A DNA stretch of 64,000 nucleotides from Micromonospora globbae. Its GTDB lineage: Bacteria > Actinomycetota > Actinomycetes > Mycobacteriales > Micromonosporaceae. The DNA lies in NCBI RefSeq assembly GCF_003610785.1, contig NZ_RAQQ01000024.1, forward strand, positions 32,629-96,628, in the 5' to 3' direction. How positions within the stretch are numbered: the stretch's first letter is position 1; every line of letters starts with the position of its first letter. Positions 52,530-61,374 of the stretch are shown piece after piece. A program made the translations under genes and the position numbers. The notes under the pieces are model-generated. The model did not search any database, was not told the origin of the DNA, and was given only the letters and a program-made list of their open reading frames with translations.

Positions 52530-53708
52530 ATGGTGGACGCCCCCGGCCCGGTGTCGCGTACCCTGCGCGCGGCGCCGCCCGACCAGCTGGCCGAGGCCGC
52601 CGACCGCGCGATCCGGTCGGCGTTGGGCGCCACCCGGACGGACGTGTTCATCGCCGACTACCGGATCAACGGCCTCTGGCCGGTGCTCGACCCGGAGCCG
52701 CCGTCGGCCGGCTTCCTCGCCTGCGAGGGGGTGGCACAGCGCTGCTTCAGCAGCCAGCAGCCGGTCCACGACGCCGCCGGCGACGGGCGGTGCCGGCTCT
52801 ACCTGCCGCTGTCGGTGTGGGGTGAGCGGCTCGGCGTGCTGATGATCGAGCTGCCCGGCGTACCCGACCGGGCCCTGGAGGAGCGGGCCCTGGACATCGC
52901 CGGTGACCTGGCGGTGGCGCTGCGCGCGGCCGACCGGGAGACCGACCGCTACCGGCGGGTGCGGCGCCGGGAGCGGCTGAGCATGGCCGCCGAGATGCAG
53001 TGGGAGCTGCTGCCCGGCCGCAGCGTCACGCAGCGGGCGTTCCACCTGGCGGGCCAGCTCGAACCGGCGTACACGGTGGGGGGCGACCACTTCGACTGGT
53101 CGGTGGACGGTGACCGGTTGACCGTCACCGTGCTCAACGGCGACGGCACGGGACTCGCGGCGTCGCTGCTCACGGCGGTGGCCGTCAACGCGATGCGCAA
53201 CGCCCGCCGCTCGGGGGGCGGTCTGGTCGAGCAGGCGGAGCTGGCCTCGGACACGCTCTACTACCAGCACCGCGGCCGCCGGTACGTGGCGACGCTCCTG
53301 CTGGAGCTGGACGTGCGCACCGGGCGGGTGCGGGCGGTGGACGCCGGCTCGCCGCACGTGCTGCGGCTGAGGGGCGGGGCGGTGGAGCAGATCACGCTGG
53401 ACCAGCAGCTGCCGCTGGGGATGTTCGCCGAGGCCCGGTACGACCTCCAGGAGTTCACGCTGGCGCCGGGGGACCGGCTGTTCGTGGTGAGCGACGGGGT
53501 GTGGGCCGCGAACCCGGCGGGGAAGGAACCGTACGGCGAGCGCGTGATGGCGCGGGCCATGCGGTCCACACGGTTGCAGCCGGCGGCGGAGGCAGTTGGT
53601 ACGGTGTTGCGCGAACTACGTGCCTACCACGCCGACACCGACCTGCGCGACGACGCGGTCGTGGTCTGCCTGGACTGGCACGGTGTCGACGGCCGGGACG
53701 CCGGATGA
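52530..53708 (+). CDS. SpoIIE/PP2C-type Ser/Thr phosphatase with N-terminal GAF-like domain
   Basis: The 392-residue protein has an N-terminal GAF-like sensor region of ~130 residues (DVFIADYRINGLWPVL...RLYLPLSVWGERLGVLMIEL). A linker helix (RRVRRRERLSMAAEMQWELLPG) and a PP2C domain follow. The metal-binding marks are VGGDHFDW, NGDGTGLAASLL, VSDGV and RDDAVVV. Such enzymes dephosphorylate anti-sigma antagonists in SigB/SigF-type switches, but no anti-sigma gene is adjacent. The stop codon overlaps the marR start (ATGA). Confidence 0.87.
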   Translation: MVDAPGPVSRTLRAAPPDQLAEAADRAIRSALGATRTDVFIADYRINGLWPVLDPEPPSAGFLACEGVAQRCFSSQQPVHDAAGDGRCRLYLPLSVWGERLGVLMIELPGVPDRALEERALDIAGDLAVALRAADRETDRYRRVRRRERLSMAAEMQWELLPGRSVTQRAFHLAGQLEPAYTVGGDHFDWSVDGDRLTVTVLNGDGTGLAASLLTAVAVNAMRNARRSGGGLVEQAELASDTLYYQHRGRRYVATLLLELDVRTGRVRAVDAGSPHVLRLRGGAVEQITLDQQLPLGMFAEARYDLQEFTLAPGDRLFVVSDGVWAANPAGKEPYGERVMARAMRSTRLQPAAEAVGTVLRELRAYHADTDLRDDAVVVCLDWHGVDGRDAG

Positions 53709-54226
53709 GGGGCGAGGCGGCCGGGTACGAGCGGGACGACGGCAGGGGACATCGGGTGGAACGACCTCCGGATCTCGCCGCGGCGATCGTCGCCGCCGCC
53801 GACGCGCTGGTCGACGTGCTGGACTCGGCCGCGTCCCGGCACCACCTGTCGGTGTCGCCGACGCAGCTGCGCGTGCTGTCGCTGATCAGCGCCCGTCCGG
53901 AGACGAACGTCAACCGGCTCGCCGAGCTGCTGGACGTGGTCCCCTCCTCGGCGAGCCGCCTCTGTGACCGGCTGGAGGCGACCGGCCTGCTGCGCCGGGC
54001 CGCGGACCAGCGCGACCGGCGGGAGGTGCGGCTGACCCCCACGGCGGCCGGCGAGCAGCTCCTGCGGGAGCTGGCCGAGCGGCGGCACCGAGCGGTGCGG
54101 GCCGTGCTCGACCGGATGTCGCCGCGGGCCCAGCACGAACTCCTGCTGGCGCTGCTCTCGTTCCAGCAGGCCGCCACTCCCGCGCCCGCCGAGGCGCCGG
54201 CGGAGCAGGCCGTCCGTACCGCCTGA
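53705..54226 (+). CDS. MarR-family transcriptional regulator
   Basis: The 173-residue protein is coupled to the phosphatase gene by ATGA. Its winged helix is LSVSPTQLRVLSLISARPETNVNRLAELLDVVPSSASRLCDRLEATGLLRRAADQRDRREVRLTPTAAGEQLL, with the typical D-x-R-D-x-R wing. Coupling suggests it works in the same stress response. Its target is unknown. Confidence 0.88.
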   Translation: MRGEAAGYERDDGRGHRVERPPDLAAAIVAAADALVDVLDSAASRHHLSVSPTQLRVLSLISARPETNVNRLAELLDVVPSSASRLCDRLEATGLLRRAADQRDRREVRLTPTAAGEQLLRELAERRHRAVRAVLDRMSPRAQHELLLALLSFQQAATPAPAEAPAEQAVRTA

Positions 54227-54534
54227 CGGGCCACCCTTCCAGGGTCGGCTCTTTCACCACTAGTATCCTAGGACGCTTTACGGGTGGTGCGGCCCGCCAC
54301 ACAGGAGCAAGGAAGATCGCCACAAGGATCACGGCCTCCGGAGCGCCGGAGCAGCCCGATATAGTGGCAGCGCACACGGCCCGCGATCACCGATCGCGGG
54401 CCGACGTCAGGGGAGGTCCCGTCCGGCGGGGCCGCGGTGAGGGTGCCGGCGACCGCCGGCCCGACAACGCGTACGCCCTCCCGCAGCGCCCGTCTCGGAC
54501 GCCGGGCGCCGGGGCGTGTCGCTAAGGAGGTTCG
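54227..54534 (+). promoter_or_regulatory. Leader of the pgsA-gcvH gene block
   Basis: This 308-bp region holds the ATCCTAGGA motif (54256-54282; compare 32323-32350). A -10 TATAGT lies at 54360-54365. The perfect hairpin GGCCCGCGATC/GATCGCGGGCC (54378-54402) would lie near the 5' end of the message, and TAAGGAGG precedes the GTG at 54535. The hairpin may be regulatory or stabilise the transcript. Confidence 0.5.
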
Positions 54535-55164
54535 GTGTCGCGTCGGCCGGCGGGGGCAGAGCAGGCACGGGCCTCGGACGGCGCGGCGACCGGCCGGGTG
54601 CTCACCGTGCCCAACATGATCAGCTTCCTGCGGCTGCTCGGTGTGCCGCTCTTCCTCTATCTCCTGCTGGTGGCCCACGCCGACGTCGCCGCGATCGTGG
54701 TGCTCGCCGTGGGCGGCACCACGGACTGGGTGGACGGCTGGGTGGCCCGCCGGCTGCGCCAGGTGAGCCGGCTGGGGGAGCTGCTCGACCCGCTCGCCGA
54801 CCGCCTCTACATCCTCGCCACGCTGGTGGCGTTCACGGCCCGCGAGGTCGTGCCCTGGCAGTTCACCGCGGCGCTGCTGGCCCGGGAGCTGCTCCTGCTC
54901 GGGTCGTTGGCGGTGCTGCGCCGCTACGGGTACGGCCCGCCGCCGGTGCACTACGTGGGCAAGACGGCGACGTTCGTGCTCCTGGCCGCGTTCCCGACCC
55001 TGCTGCTGGCGGCCGCCGTACCCTCGGCGGCCACGGTGGCCGGCGCCCTCGGCTGGGGTCTGGCCTGGTGGGGTCTGGTGCTCTACTGGGTGGCGGGGGC
55101 CATGTACGTGATCCAGGCGGCCCGGCTCATCCGGGCGGCCCGCGGCGCGGGGGTCGCGACGTGA
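54535..55164 (+). CDS. pgsA: CDP-alcohol phosphatidyltransferase (PgsA2-like)
   Basis: The 209-residue membrane enzyme has the CDP-alcohol motif D-x2-DG-x2-AR-x8-G-x3-D-x3-D in TDWVDGWVARRLRQVSRLGELLDPLADR. About six membrane helices surround it. Position in the Rv1822-like block indicates the PgsA2/phosphatidylglycerophosphate or cardiolipin synthase type. GTG follows TAAGGAGG. The stop codon overlaps the next GTG. Confidence 0.88.
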   Translation: MSRRPAGAEQARASDGAATGRVLTVPNMISFLRLLGVPLFLYLLLVAHADVAAIVVLAVGGTTDWVDGWVARRLRQVSRLGELLDPLADRLYILATLVAFTAREVVPWQFTAALLARELLLLGSLAVLRRYGYGPPPVHYVGKTATFVLLAAFPTLLLAAAVPSAATVAGALGWGLAWWGLVLYWVAGAMYVIQAARLIRAARGAGVAT

Positions 55165-56093
55165 GCGCCGAACGGGGTGACGGCGGGCGCCCGGCCCGGG
55201 TGTACGCGCCGGACTTCCTCACCGAACTCTTCCGCAACCCGCTGGAGCCGGGGTACGTGGCCGCGGCGGAACGCAAGCGGCGGAACCCTCCGCCGGCATG
55301 GCGTACGCGCTCGGCCCGCTCGGTCAGTCTCGTGGTGCTGGTGCTGCTCGGCTTCCTCCTGGCGGTGGCCTACCGGCAGACGATGGAGGAGGAGCCGGGG
55401 CGCAGCCAGGCGCGCTCGGGTCTGGTGGAGCAGATCAAGGAGCGGGAGCGGCAGACCGACGAGCTGTCCGCGCGCGCCGACCAGTTGCGGGAGGAGGTCG
55501 GCCGGCAGCGGGACGCGGCGTTGAGCGGTTCGACCGCGGCGCGGCTGCGGGACCTCGAGGCGGGCACCGGGATGGGCCGGGTGCGCGGTGACGGTGTGGT
55601 GGTGCGGTTGGCGGACGCGCCGGGTGACGCGGACGCGGTGACGGGCACCGGGGCGGGGCCGCCGCAGGTGCTGTACACCGATCTGCAGGGCGTGGCGAAC
55701 GCGTTGTGGAGCGCCGGCGCGGAGGCGGTGGCGATCAACGGGCAGCGGTTGACCGCGACGTCGACGATCCGCTCGGCGGGGAAGGCCATCCTCGTGGACT
55801 TCCGTCCGGTGACCGGGCCGTACGAGGTGGCGGCGATCGGGCCGGGTTCGATGAAGCGGCGGTTCGAGCAGAGCCGCATCGCGGCGCTGATGCGCGAGGT
55901 GGCCGACAAGACCGGGCTGTCGTTCGGGGTGCGGGAGGCGGACGACCTCACCCTGCCGGCCGCGCCCGAGCCGCGGCTACGCTACGCGGAGCCGCCGGGC
56001 AGCCCGAGCCCTTCGCCGTCGGGTGACCGGTCCGCCAGTCCCGGGCCGTCCGGCTCGGGGACGTCTCCCAGCCCCTCAGGAGGTGGTCGATGA
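55161..56093 (+). CDS. DUF881 membrane protein (first copy)
   Basis: The 310-residue protein has one membrane helix (SVSLVVLVLLGFLLAVAYRQT), a coiled coil (VEQIKERERQTDELSARADQLREEVGRQRD), and a DUF881 domain (GDGVVVRLADAP, VLYTDLQGVANALWSAGAEAVAINGQRLTATSTIR, GPYEVAAIGPGSMKRRF). The end is a Pro/Ser-rich tail. It corresponds to Rv1823. The function is unknown, but the gene is always near sbp and the second DUF881 gene. Confidence 0.87.
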   Translation: MSAERGDGGRPARVYAPDFLTELFRNPLEPGYVAAAERKRRNPPPAWRTRSARSVSLVVLVLLGFLLAVAYRQTMEEEPGRSQARSGLVEQIKERERQTDELSARADQLREEVGRQRDAALSGSTAARLRDLEAGTGMGRVRGDGVVVRLADAPGDADAVTGTGAGPPQVLYTDLQGVANALWSAGAEAVAINGQRLTATSTIRSAGKAILVDFRPVTGPYEVAAIGPGSMKRRFEQSRIAALMREVADKTGLSFGVREADDLTLPAAPEPRLRYAEPPGSPSPSPSGDRSASPGPSGSGTSPSPSGGGR

Positions 56094-56422
56094 TCGCGGT
56101 GCTGGCGTTGCTCGCCGGTGTGGTTCTCGGGGTGTGGCTCGATCCCACGGTGCCCGCGGCGTTGCAGCCCTACCTGCCGATCGCGGTGGTGGCGGCGCTG
56201 GACGCGGTCTTCGGCGGGGTGCGGGCGAAGCTCGACCGGATCTTCGACGACAAGCAGTTCGTGGTGTCGTTCATCTCGAACGTGCTGGTGGCGGCGTTGA
56301 TCGTGTACCTGGGCGACCAGTTGGGCGTGGGTGGTCAGCTGTCCACGGGTGTGGTGGTCGTGCTGGGGGTGCGGATTTTCGGAAACGTGGCGGCGATCCG
56401 CCGGCACCTGTTCCGGGCGTAG
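56090..56422 (+). CDS. sbp: Small basic protein Sbp (DUF1290)
   Basis: The 110-residue protein has three hydrophobic segments. IAVLALLAGVVLGVWLDPTVPAALQPYLPIAVVAALDAVFGGVRAKLDRIFDDKQFVVSFISNVLVAALIVYLGDQLG matches the Sbp family of Bacillus and Rv1824. It is coupled to the DUF881 gene by ATGA. In Bacillus sbp is in the ftsAZ region, hinting at a cell-division role. Confidence 0.88.
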   Translation: MIAVLALLAGVVLGVWLDPTVPAALQPYLPIAVVAALDAVFGGVRAKLDRIFDDKQFVVSFISNVLVAALIVYLGDQLGVGGQLSTGVVVVLGVRIFGNVAAIRRHLFRA

Positions 56423-56432
56423 GTTCTAGGCG

Positions 56433-57377
56433 ATGAGCGACGAGCAGACCGAGACCGGCACCGGGTGGCCGCAGCCGGCGGGGCCGGGGCGTCCGGCGGG
56501 GCCGGCGGGTGAGCCGGATCCGCGGCCGGACGCGCCGGATCCGGACGAGCTGAGCCCGTTGGCGCCGCGGGAGAAGCCGGGTGACGGTGAGCGTTCCGGC
56601 GCCGAGGGCGGCGACGTGGAGCCGGTCGAGGACGCGACGGTGGAGTTGTCGTCAACGCCGGCGTCCGCGCCGGCGGGGCGTGGGCGGGTGTCGGCGGCGA
56701 GTGTGATGATCGCCGCGTTGCTGGCGCTGCTGGGGTTCACCCTGGTGGTGCAGTTGAAGACGACGTCGACGGATCCGGCGTCGGGTGCGACGCGGCAGGA
56801 GGACCTGGTGCGGATCCTGTCGGATCTGGATGCCCGGGAGAACCGGCTGCGGCAGGACATCGCGGCGTTGGAGGAGAGCCAGCGCCAGTTGCGCTCCGGT
56901 GAGCAGGGGCGGCAGGCGGCGCTGGAGGAGGCGACCCGGCGGGCCGACGAGCTGGGCATCCTCGCGGGCACGCTGCCGGCGACGGGGCCGGGGTTGAGTG
57001 TGCGGTTCGAGGCGGGCGCCAAGCCGATCTCGGCGGTGCACGTGCTGGACGCGGTGCAGGAGTTGCGGGGCGCGGGCGCGGAGGCGATGCAGATCTCGGG
57101 TGGGGATCGGGCGACGGTGCGGATCATCGCGTCGACGTACTTCCTGGACGGGGAGAACGGGTCGTTGATCGTGGACGGGCGGCGGTTGACGGGGCCGTAC
57201 ACGATCACGGTGATCGGTGATCCGGCCACGATGCGTACGGCGTTGAACATTCCCGGTGGGGTGGTGGCGTCGGTTCAGGGTGACGGCGGTACGGTGCACG
57301 TTGAGGATCGTGAGGTTGCCGAGGTTTCGGCGCTGCACGCGCCGATCAAGCTGGAGCACGCCCGTCCGGTCTCCTGA
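56433..57377 (+). CDS. DUF881 membrane protein (second copy)
   Basis: The 314-residue protein begins with an acidic Pro/Gly-rich cytoplasmic part of ~85 residues. One membrane helix (VSAASVMIAALLALLGFTLVVQL), a coiled coil (RILSDLDARENRLRQDIAALEESQRQL) and the DUF881 domain (GLSVRFEAGAKPISAVHVLDAVQELRGAGAEAMQISGGDRATVRIIASTYF) follow. Corresponds to Rv1825. It lies 10 nt after sbp. Confidence 0.87.
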   Translation: MSDEQTETGTGWPQPAGPGRPAGPAGEPDPRPDAPDPDELSPLAPREKPGDGERSGAEGGDVEPVEDATVELSSTPASAPAGRGRVSAASVMIAALLALLGFTLVVQLKTTSTDPASGATRQEDLVRILSDLDARENRLRQDIAALEESQRQLRSGEQGRQAALEEATRRADELGILAGTLPATGPGLSVRFEAGAKPISAVHVLDAVQELRGAGAEAMQISGGDRATVRIIASTYFLDGENGSLIVDGRRLTGPYTITVIGDPATMRTALNIPGGVVASVQGDGGTVHVEDREVAEVSALHAPIKLEHARPVS

Positions 57378-57433
57378 CCGGCGCGGCCACCGGGGGTGGA
57401 GGCCCTCGGTGCGATGGATGAAGGACGCGTCTG

Positions 57434-57814
57434 TTGATTCCTGAGGATCTGCGATACACCGCCGAGCACGAGTGGGTGGCGGGTGACGGTTCGGGCACGG
57501 TCCGGATCGGCATCACGCACTTCGCGCAGGACGCGCTGGGTGACATCGTGTACGTCCAGCTGCCTGATCCGGGGACGGCCGTGGCGGCCGGTGAGTCGTT
57601 GGGTGAGATCGAGTCGACGAAGAGTGTGTCGGAGATCTACGCCCCGGTGAGCGGCACGGTGGCCGCGCGCAACGAGGCGCTCGGCGACACCCCGGAGGTG
57701 ATCAACACTGACCCGTACGGTGCGGGTTGGTTGGTGGAGATCACGCCGGACGATCCGACGGCTGTGGACGGGCTGTTGACCCCGGGTGCCTACCGCGAGC
57801 TCACCGAGAGCTGA
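57434..57814 (+). CDS. gcvH: Glycine cleavage system H protein
   Basis: The 126-residue lipoyl carrier starts with a TTG codon after GAAGGAC. LRYTAEHEWV, ITHFAQDALGDIVYVQLPDPG and the lipoyl Lys in GEIESTKSVSEIYAPVSG are the family marks. It shuttles the aminomethyl group between the P and T proteins. The gcvP and gcvT genes are not in the window, although in M. tuberculosis gcvB follows a few genes later. Confidence 0.93.
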   Translation: MIPEDLRYTAEHEWVAGDGSGTVRIGITHFAQDALGDIVYVQLPDPGTAVAAGESLGEIESTKSVSEIYAPVSGTVAARNEALGDTPEVINTDPYGAGWLVEITPDDPTAVDGLLTPGAYRELTES

Positions 57815-57855
57815 GTGTGCTTGATCCGGTGCGCCCGTCGAGTCCGCGCGTCCGG

Positions 57856-57884
57856 TTGCCCTGCATTTCGGCGCTGGCTAGGCT
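57856..57884 (+). promoter_or_regulatory. Promoter of garA
   Basis: TTGCCC (57856-57861) and TAGGCT (57879-57884) are spaced by 17 bp, close to the SigA consensus. A leader of about 135 nt would follow before the garA start. Confidence 0.5.
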
Positions 57885-58028
57885 CGCCCAGTCGACCGAG
57901 AACCCATTAGTTGAGCGTTGCGGAATTGCCTTCCCGGGCACGGGGAGCCAGCCGCCGGGTGATGGACTGCCCGGCGGCCAGACCCGCCATTACCCGACGC
58001 CGACCGAACAGATCCGTGAGGTGGTCCC

Positions 58029-58481
58029 ATGACGCGCCCAGACGACGAGTTCCCCCCGCTCGACGTCACTTCGACGCTCAATCTCGGTTCGCTCGACGAA
58101 GTGCTGGAAGGGCCGGACACCGACGTGGTGCCGAGCCGGATGTCCGGTTCGCTGCCGCCGGGTATGGCGCTGCTGGTGGTTCGTCGTGGTCCGAACGCGG
58201 GGGCCCGGTTCCTGTTGGATCACGACGTGACGACCAGTGGCCGGCACCCCGACAGTGACATTTTCCTCGATGACGTGACGGTGTCGCGGCGGCACGCGGA
58301 GTTTCACCGGGATGGTGGGACGTTCACGGTGCGGGACGTGGGAAGCCTGAACGGCACCTACGTGAACCGGGAGCGGGTCGAGGCGGCCACGTTGAGCAAT
58401 GGTGACGAGGTGCAGATCGGTAAGTTCCGGGTGGTGTTCATCGCCGGTCCGCGTCCGGAGGAGGAGGCCGGCCGGGGGTGA
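58029..58481 (+). CDS. garA: FHA-domain protein GarA/OdhI-like
   Basis: The 150-residue protein has an N-terminal threonine region LDVTSTLNLGS near residue 13-22, where GarA/OdhI carries its phospho-site. A FHA domain follows: GPNAGARFLLDHDVTTSGRHPDSDIFLDDVTVSRRHAEFHRDGGTFTVRDVGSLNGTYVNRERV, with the conserved G-R, S-x2-H and N-G-T. Unphosphorylated GarA inhibits 2-oxoglutarate dehydrogenase, and PknB/PknG control it. Coupled to ftsR. Confidence 0.92.
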   Translation: MTRPDDEFPPLDVTSTLNLGSLDEVLEGPDTDVVPSRMSGSLPPGMALLVVRRGPNAGARFLLDHDVTTSGRHPDSDIFLDDVTVSRRHAEFHRDGGTFTVRDVGSLNGTYVNRERVEAATLSNGDEVQIGKFRVVFIAGPRPEEEAGRG

Positions 58482-59233
58482 ACGAGCCTGCGGCCTCCAC
58501 GTCACCGGGGGCGGCCCGGTCCCAGCCGCTGATGAGCATCGGTGAGGTGCTGGGGCAGTTGCGGGTGGAGTTCCCCGACGTCACGATCTCGAAGTTGCGG
58601 TTCCTCGAGGCCGAGGGGCTGGTCGAGCCGCAGCGGACGGCGGCGGGTTACCGGAAGTACAGCTGGGACGATGTGGCGCGGTTGCGGTATGTGCTGACCG
58701 CGCAGCGGGACCAGTATCTGCCGTTGCGGATTATCCGGGAGCACCTGGCCGAGTGGGATGCGGGCGGTGTGGCGCCGGGTCGGTCGCGGCCGACGTTGGT
58801 GGCGGTCGGTCCGGGTGGCGAGGTGCCGGGTCGGGCCGCGGAGGAGCCGGCCGAGTCGTCGGAGGTGCGGCTCGGCCGGTCGGATCTGCTGGCCCGTAGT
58901 GGGTTGGACGAGTCGACGCTGGGCGAGTTGGAGCGGCTCGGTGTGGTGGTGTCCGATCCGCCGGGCTGGTACGACGGCGACGCGTTGATCATCGCGCGGG
59001 CGGTGGCGGGTCTGGCGGCGTACGGGTTGGAGCCGCGGCATCTGCGGGGTTACCGGACGGCGGCGGACCGGGAGGTCGGTCTGTTCGCTCAGTTGGTGGC
59101 GCCGTTGGCGCGGCAGAGTGATCCGGCGGCGCGGGCGCGGGCGGCGGAGACGGCGCGGGAGTTGGTGGCGTTGTCGCAGCAGTTGCACGCGGCGTTGGTG
59201 CGGGTGGGGTTGCGGTCGACGTTGGGCCGGTGA
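58478..59233 (+). CDS. ftsR: MerR-family regulator FtsR-like (Rv1828)
   Basis: The 251-residue protein starts with GTG overlapping garA (GTGA). The MerR helix-turn-helix is MSIGEVLGQLRVEFPDVTISKLRFLEAEGLVEPQRTAAGYRKYSWDDVARLRYVL. A second part (RSDLLARSGLDESTLGELERLGVV) is specific to the FtsR group. The homologue Cg1631 (FtsR) activates ftsZ in Corynebacterium. The role here is inferred from order and family. Confidence 0.88.
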   Translation: MNEPAASTSPGAARSQPLMSIGEVLGQLRVEFPDVTISKLRFLEAEGLVEPQRTAAGYRKYSWDDVARLRYVLTAQRDQYLPLRIIREHLAEWDAGGVAPGRSRPTLVAVGPGGEVPGRAAEEPAESSEVRLGRSDLLARSGLDESTLGELERLGVVVSDPPGWYDGDALIIARAVAGLAAYGLEPRHLRGYRTAADREVGLFAQLVAPLARQSDPAARARAAETARELVALSQQLHAALVRVGLRSTLGR

Positions 59234-59411
59234 GTGGCGGCGGACCGGTGCGGAAAGATCTGCGTCGGGAAGCGTGTCGTAGGCTTGCCGGGGTAACCCC
59301 TCTCTGGCGCGGGCGTGGTGCGCGAAGCGCATGGGACGACCGTGTCGCGGTCCGTGTACCGTGCAGGGAAGGGCGCGGTGCGGCGTAGGTGACAACGACA
59401 CGGAGGCGGCG

Positions 59412-59876
59412 GTGCGCGAGCTGAGCGTGGTCGGGGTTCGGGTGGAGCTGCCGAGCAACCAGCCGATCGTCCTGCTCAGGGAGGTCGAGGGGGACCGCTA
59501 TCTGCCGATCTGGATCGGCGCGGTCGAGGCGACGGCGATTGCCTACGAGCAGCAGGGGGTCAAGCCGGCCCGGCCGTTGACGCACGATCTTCTGCGGGAC
59601 GTGTTGGCGGCGCTGGAGGCGCCGTTGCGGGCGGTGGAGATCACCGAGTTGAAGGAGAACGTCTTCTACGCCGATCTGTTGATCGGGGATGGCGTGCGGG
59701 TGTCGGCGCGGCCGAGCGATTCGATCGCGTTGGCGTTGCGGGTGGGTGCTCCCATTCGTTGTGCCGAGCAGGTCCTCAGTGAGGCGGGGATCGTCATCCC
59801 GGATGAGCAGGAGGACGAGGTGGAGAAGTTCCGCGAGTTCCTGGAGCAGGTGCGTCCGGAGGATTTCGCGGGCTGA
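59412..59876 (+). CDS. Bifunctional nuclease-family protein (DUF151)
   Basis: With GTG 59412 after CGGAGG the protein has 154 residues. ELSVVGVRVELPSNQPIVLLREVEGDRYLPIWIGAVEATAIA, then VEITELKENVFYADLLI and SARPSDSIALALRVGAPI are the DUF151/BFN marks. It matches Rv1829. Plant members have RNase/DNase activity. The bacterial role is not settled. Confidence 0.9.
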   Translation: MRELSVVGVRVELPSNQPIVLLREVEGDRYLPIWIGAVEATAIAYEQQGVKPARPLTHDLLRDVLAALEAPLRAVEITELKENVFYADLLIGDGVRVSARPSDSIALALRVGAPIRCAEQVLSEAGIVIPDEQEDEVEKFREFLEQVRPEDFAG

Positions 59877-60081
59877 GCCGCACCGGCGGGCTGGTGTCGA
59901 TGGCGGGGCCGGTGGTCACGGTGTGTGACACCGGCTCCGATTTGGTGATCTTCGTTGTGGCTGCGCGGCGTGTCGCGGCCGTTTCTCCCTGGTAACCCGT
60001 GAGGGCCGCTATAGGGTTGCCGTGTCGAGGGGTCGCGTCCCGGAAACGACGCGGCACCGCACGGGCGGGGAGGTTGTCCGG
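59877..60081 (+). promoter_or_regulatory. Promoter region of the second merR gene
   Basis: TATAGG (60010-60015) is a reasonable -10. A leader of ~60 nt with GGGGAGG precedes the ATG at 60082. No clear -35 is seen. Confidence 0.4.
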
Positions 60082-60678
60082 ATGCACGAGCCGCGGAACG
60101 TCGATGCGGGTACGGAACTGGACGAGCCGGGTGTGGCGCCGCCGGGTTCGGCGACGGACAGTGACGGGTCGGTGGGCTACCGGGGGGTGACGGCCTGCCA
60201 CGCGGTGGGCATCAGCTACCGGCAGTTGGACTACTGGGCTCGTACGGGGCTGGTGGTGCCGAGCGTGCGGGACGCCTCGGGTTCGGGTACGCAGCGGTTG
60301 TACTCGTTCCGCGACCTGGTGGTGTTGAAGGTCGTGAAGCGGCTGTTGGACGCCGGGGTGTCGTTGCAGAACATCCGGAAGGCGATCGACGCGTTGCGGT
60401 CGCGTGGGGTGGAGGATCTGGCCGGGATCACGTTGATCTCGGACGGCACGACGGTGTACGAGTGCCGGTCCCCGGAGGAGGTCGTCGACCTGTTGCAGGG
60501 CGGCCAGGGGGTGTTCGGCATCGCGATCGGTGGGGCCTTCAAGGAGATCCAGGGGTCGCTGTCGCATCTGCCGGCGGAGCCCGCGGCGGGTGCCGGGTCG
60601 GCGGGTGAGCCGTCGGTGCCCGAGGGTTCGGTGGGTGACGAGCTGGCGGCCCGGCGGGCGCGGCGGCGGGCTGGCTGA
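60082..60678 (+). CDS. MerR-family regulator (Rv1830-like)
   Basis: The 198-residue protein begins with ~30 disordered acidic residues. The MerR domain is GYRGVTACHAVGISYRQLDYWARTGLVVPSVRDASGSGTQRLYSFRDLVVLKVVKRLLDAGVSLQNIRKAIDAL. A small C-terminal domain follows (GITLISDGTTVYECRSPEEVVDLLQGGQGVFGIAIG). Same order as in M. tuberculosis. The start ATG at 60082 follows GGGGAGG. Confidence 0.88.
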   Translation: MHEPRNVDAGTELDEPGVAPPGSATDSDGSVGYRGVTACHAVGISYRQLDYWARTGLVVPSVRDASGSGTQRLYSFRDLVVLKVVKRLLDAGVSLQNIRKAIDALRSRGVEDLAGITLISDGTTVYECRSPEEVVDLLQGGQGVFGIAIGGAFKEIQGSLSHLPAEPAAGAGSAGEPSVPEGSVGDELAARRARRRAG

Positions 60679-61374
60679 GGCGGGCGACGACGCTGGCGGC
60701 CCGGCAGAGCCGGGCGGGCGCCGGGGCGGCAACCCCGGTGGGCTGGCCGCGGTCGGTCGGTTGGTTGGTCGGCGTGGTGTCCCGTGGAGCCCGCCGCGGG
60801 CGGCCCGAACGGCGCCTCGGAGGGTCTCTTTCCACGGCGGTTGGCGGCGGGATCATGCCGCCGGGCGGGGATCTGTGACGTTCGGTGCGGGCGACGCGCC
60901 CATGCTTGTTGCAATTTTCGTGGTGACTGTCCGTATATGTGGAGGGGCGCCTGCCGGGGTCATCGCCCGTTCGGTGGGGCGGGCCGTCCTGCTGGCGGAT
61001 CATGGCCTGTCGGGTCGGCCGATGCTGGTCAGGCGATCGGCCATCCGCTGTCTGTGGTGGTCAGGGGGCGGGAAGCCGCTGGGAGAGGCCGGTCGCCAGG
61101 CTGCTTCCGCAGTGGACGGTCGCTCGTCGATGGTGACGCACGGTGCATTTGCTTTCGCGTGGTGTGGTGATCAACGACCGGCCTTTCGTCACCGTACGTG
61201 GTGGACGGTGTCAGGAATCCGATAGGGGGGCCATGACCGGCGCGGCGCGACGCGCTATGGTCCGTCACGCGGTTGGCCCGGGTGGGTGCGCGTCGTCGCG
61301 GCGTCGCCTGCCGACCGGGCTGGCCGTTGCCCCTCCGCGCCACCCTCGCGCGACCCCTCCAGGAAGGAACGACC
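60679..61374. other. Long non-coding region before the globin pair
   Basis: About 700 bp with no convincing gene on either strand. An AT-richer spot at 60904-60940 (TTGCAATTTTCG, GTATATG) may be a promoter. AGGAAGGAAC precedes the GTG at 61375. In M. tuberculosis a gcv gene sits at the equivalent place, so this may be a rearrangement scar or a regulatory region for nitric-oxide-related genes. Confidence 0.35.
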
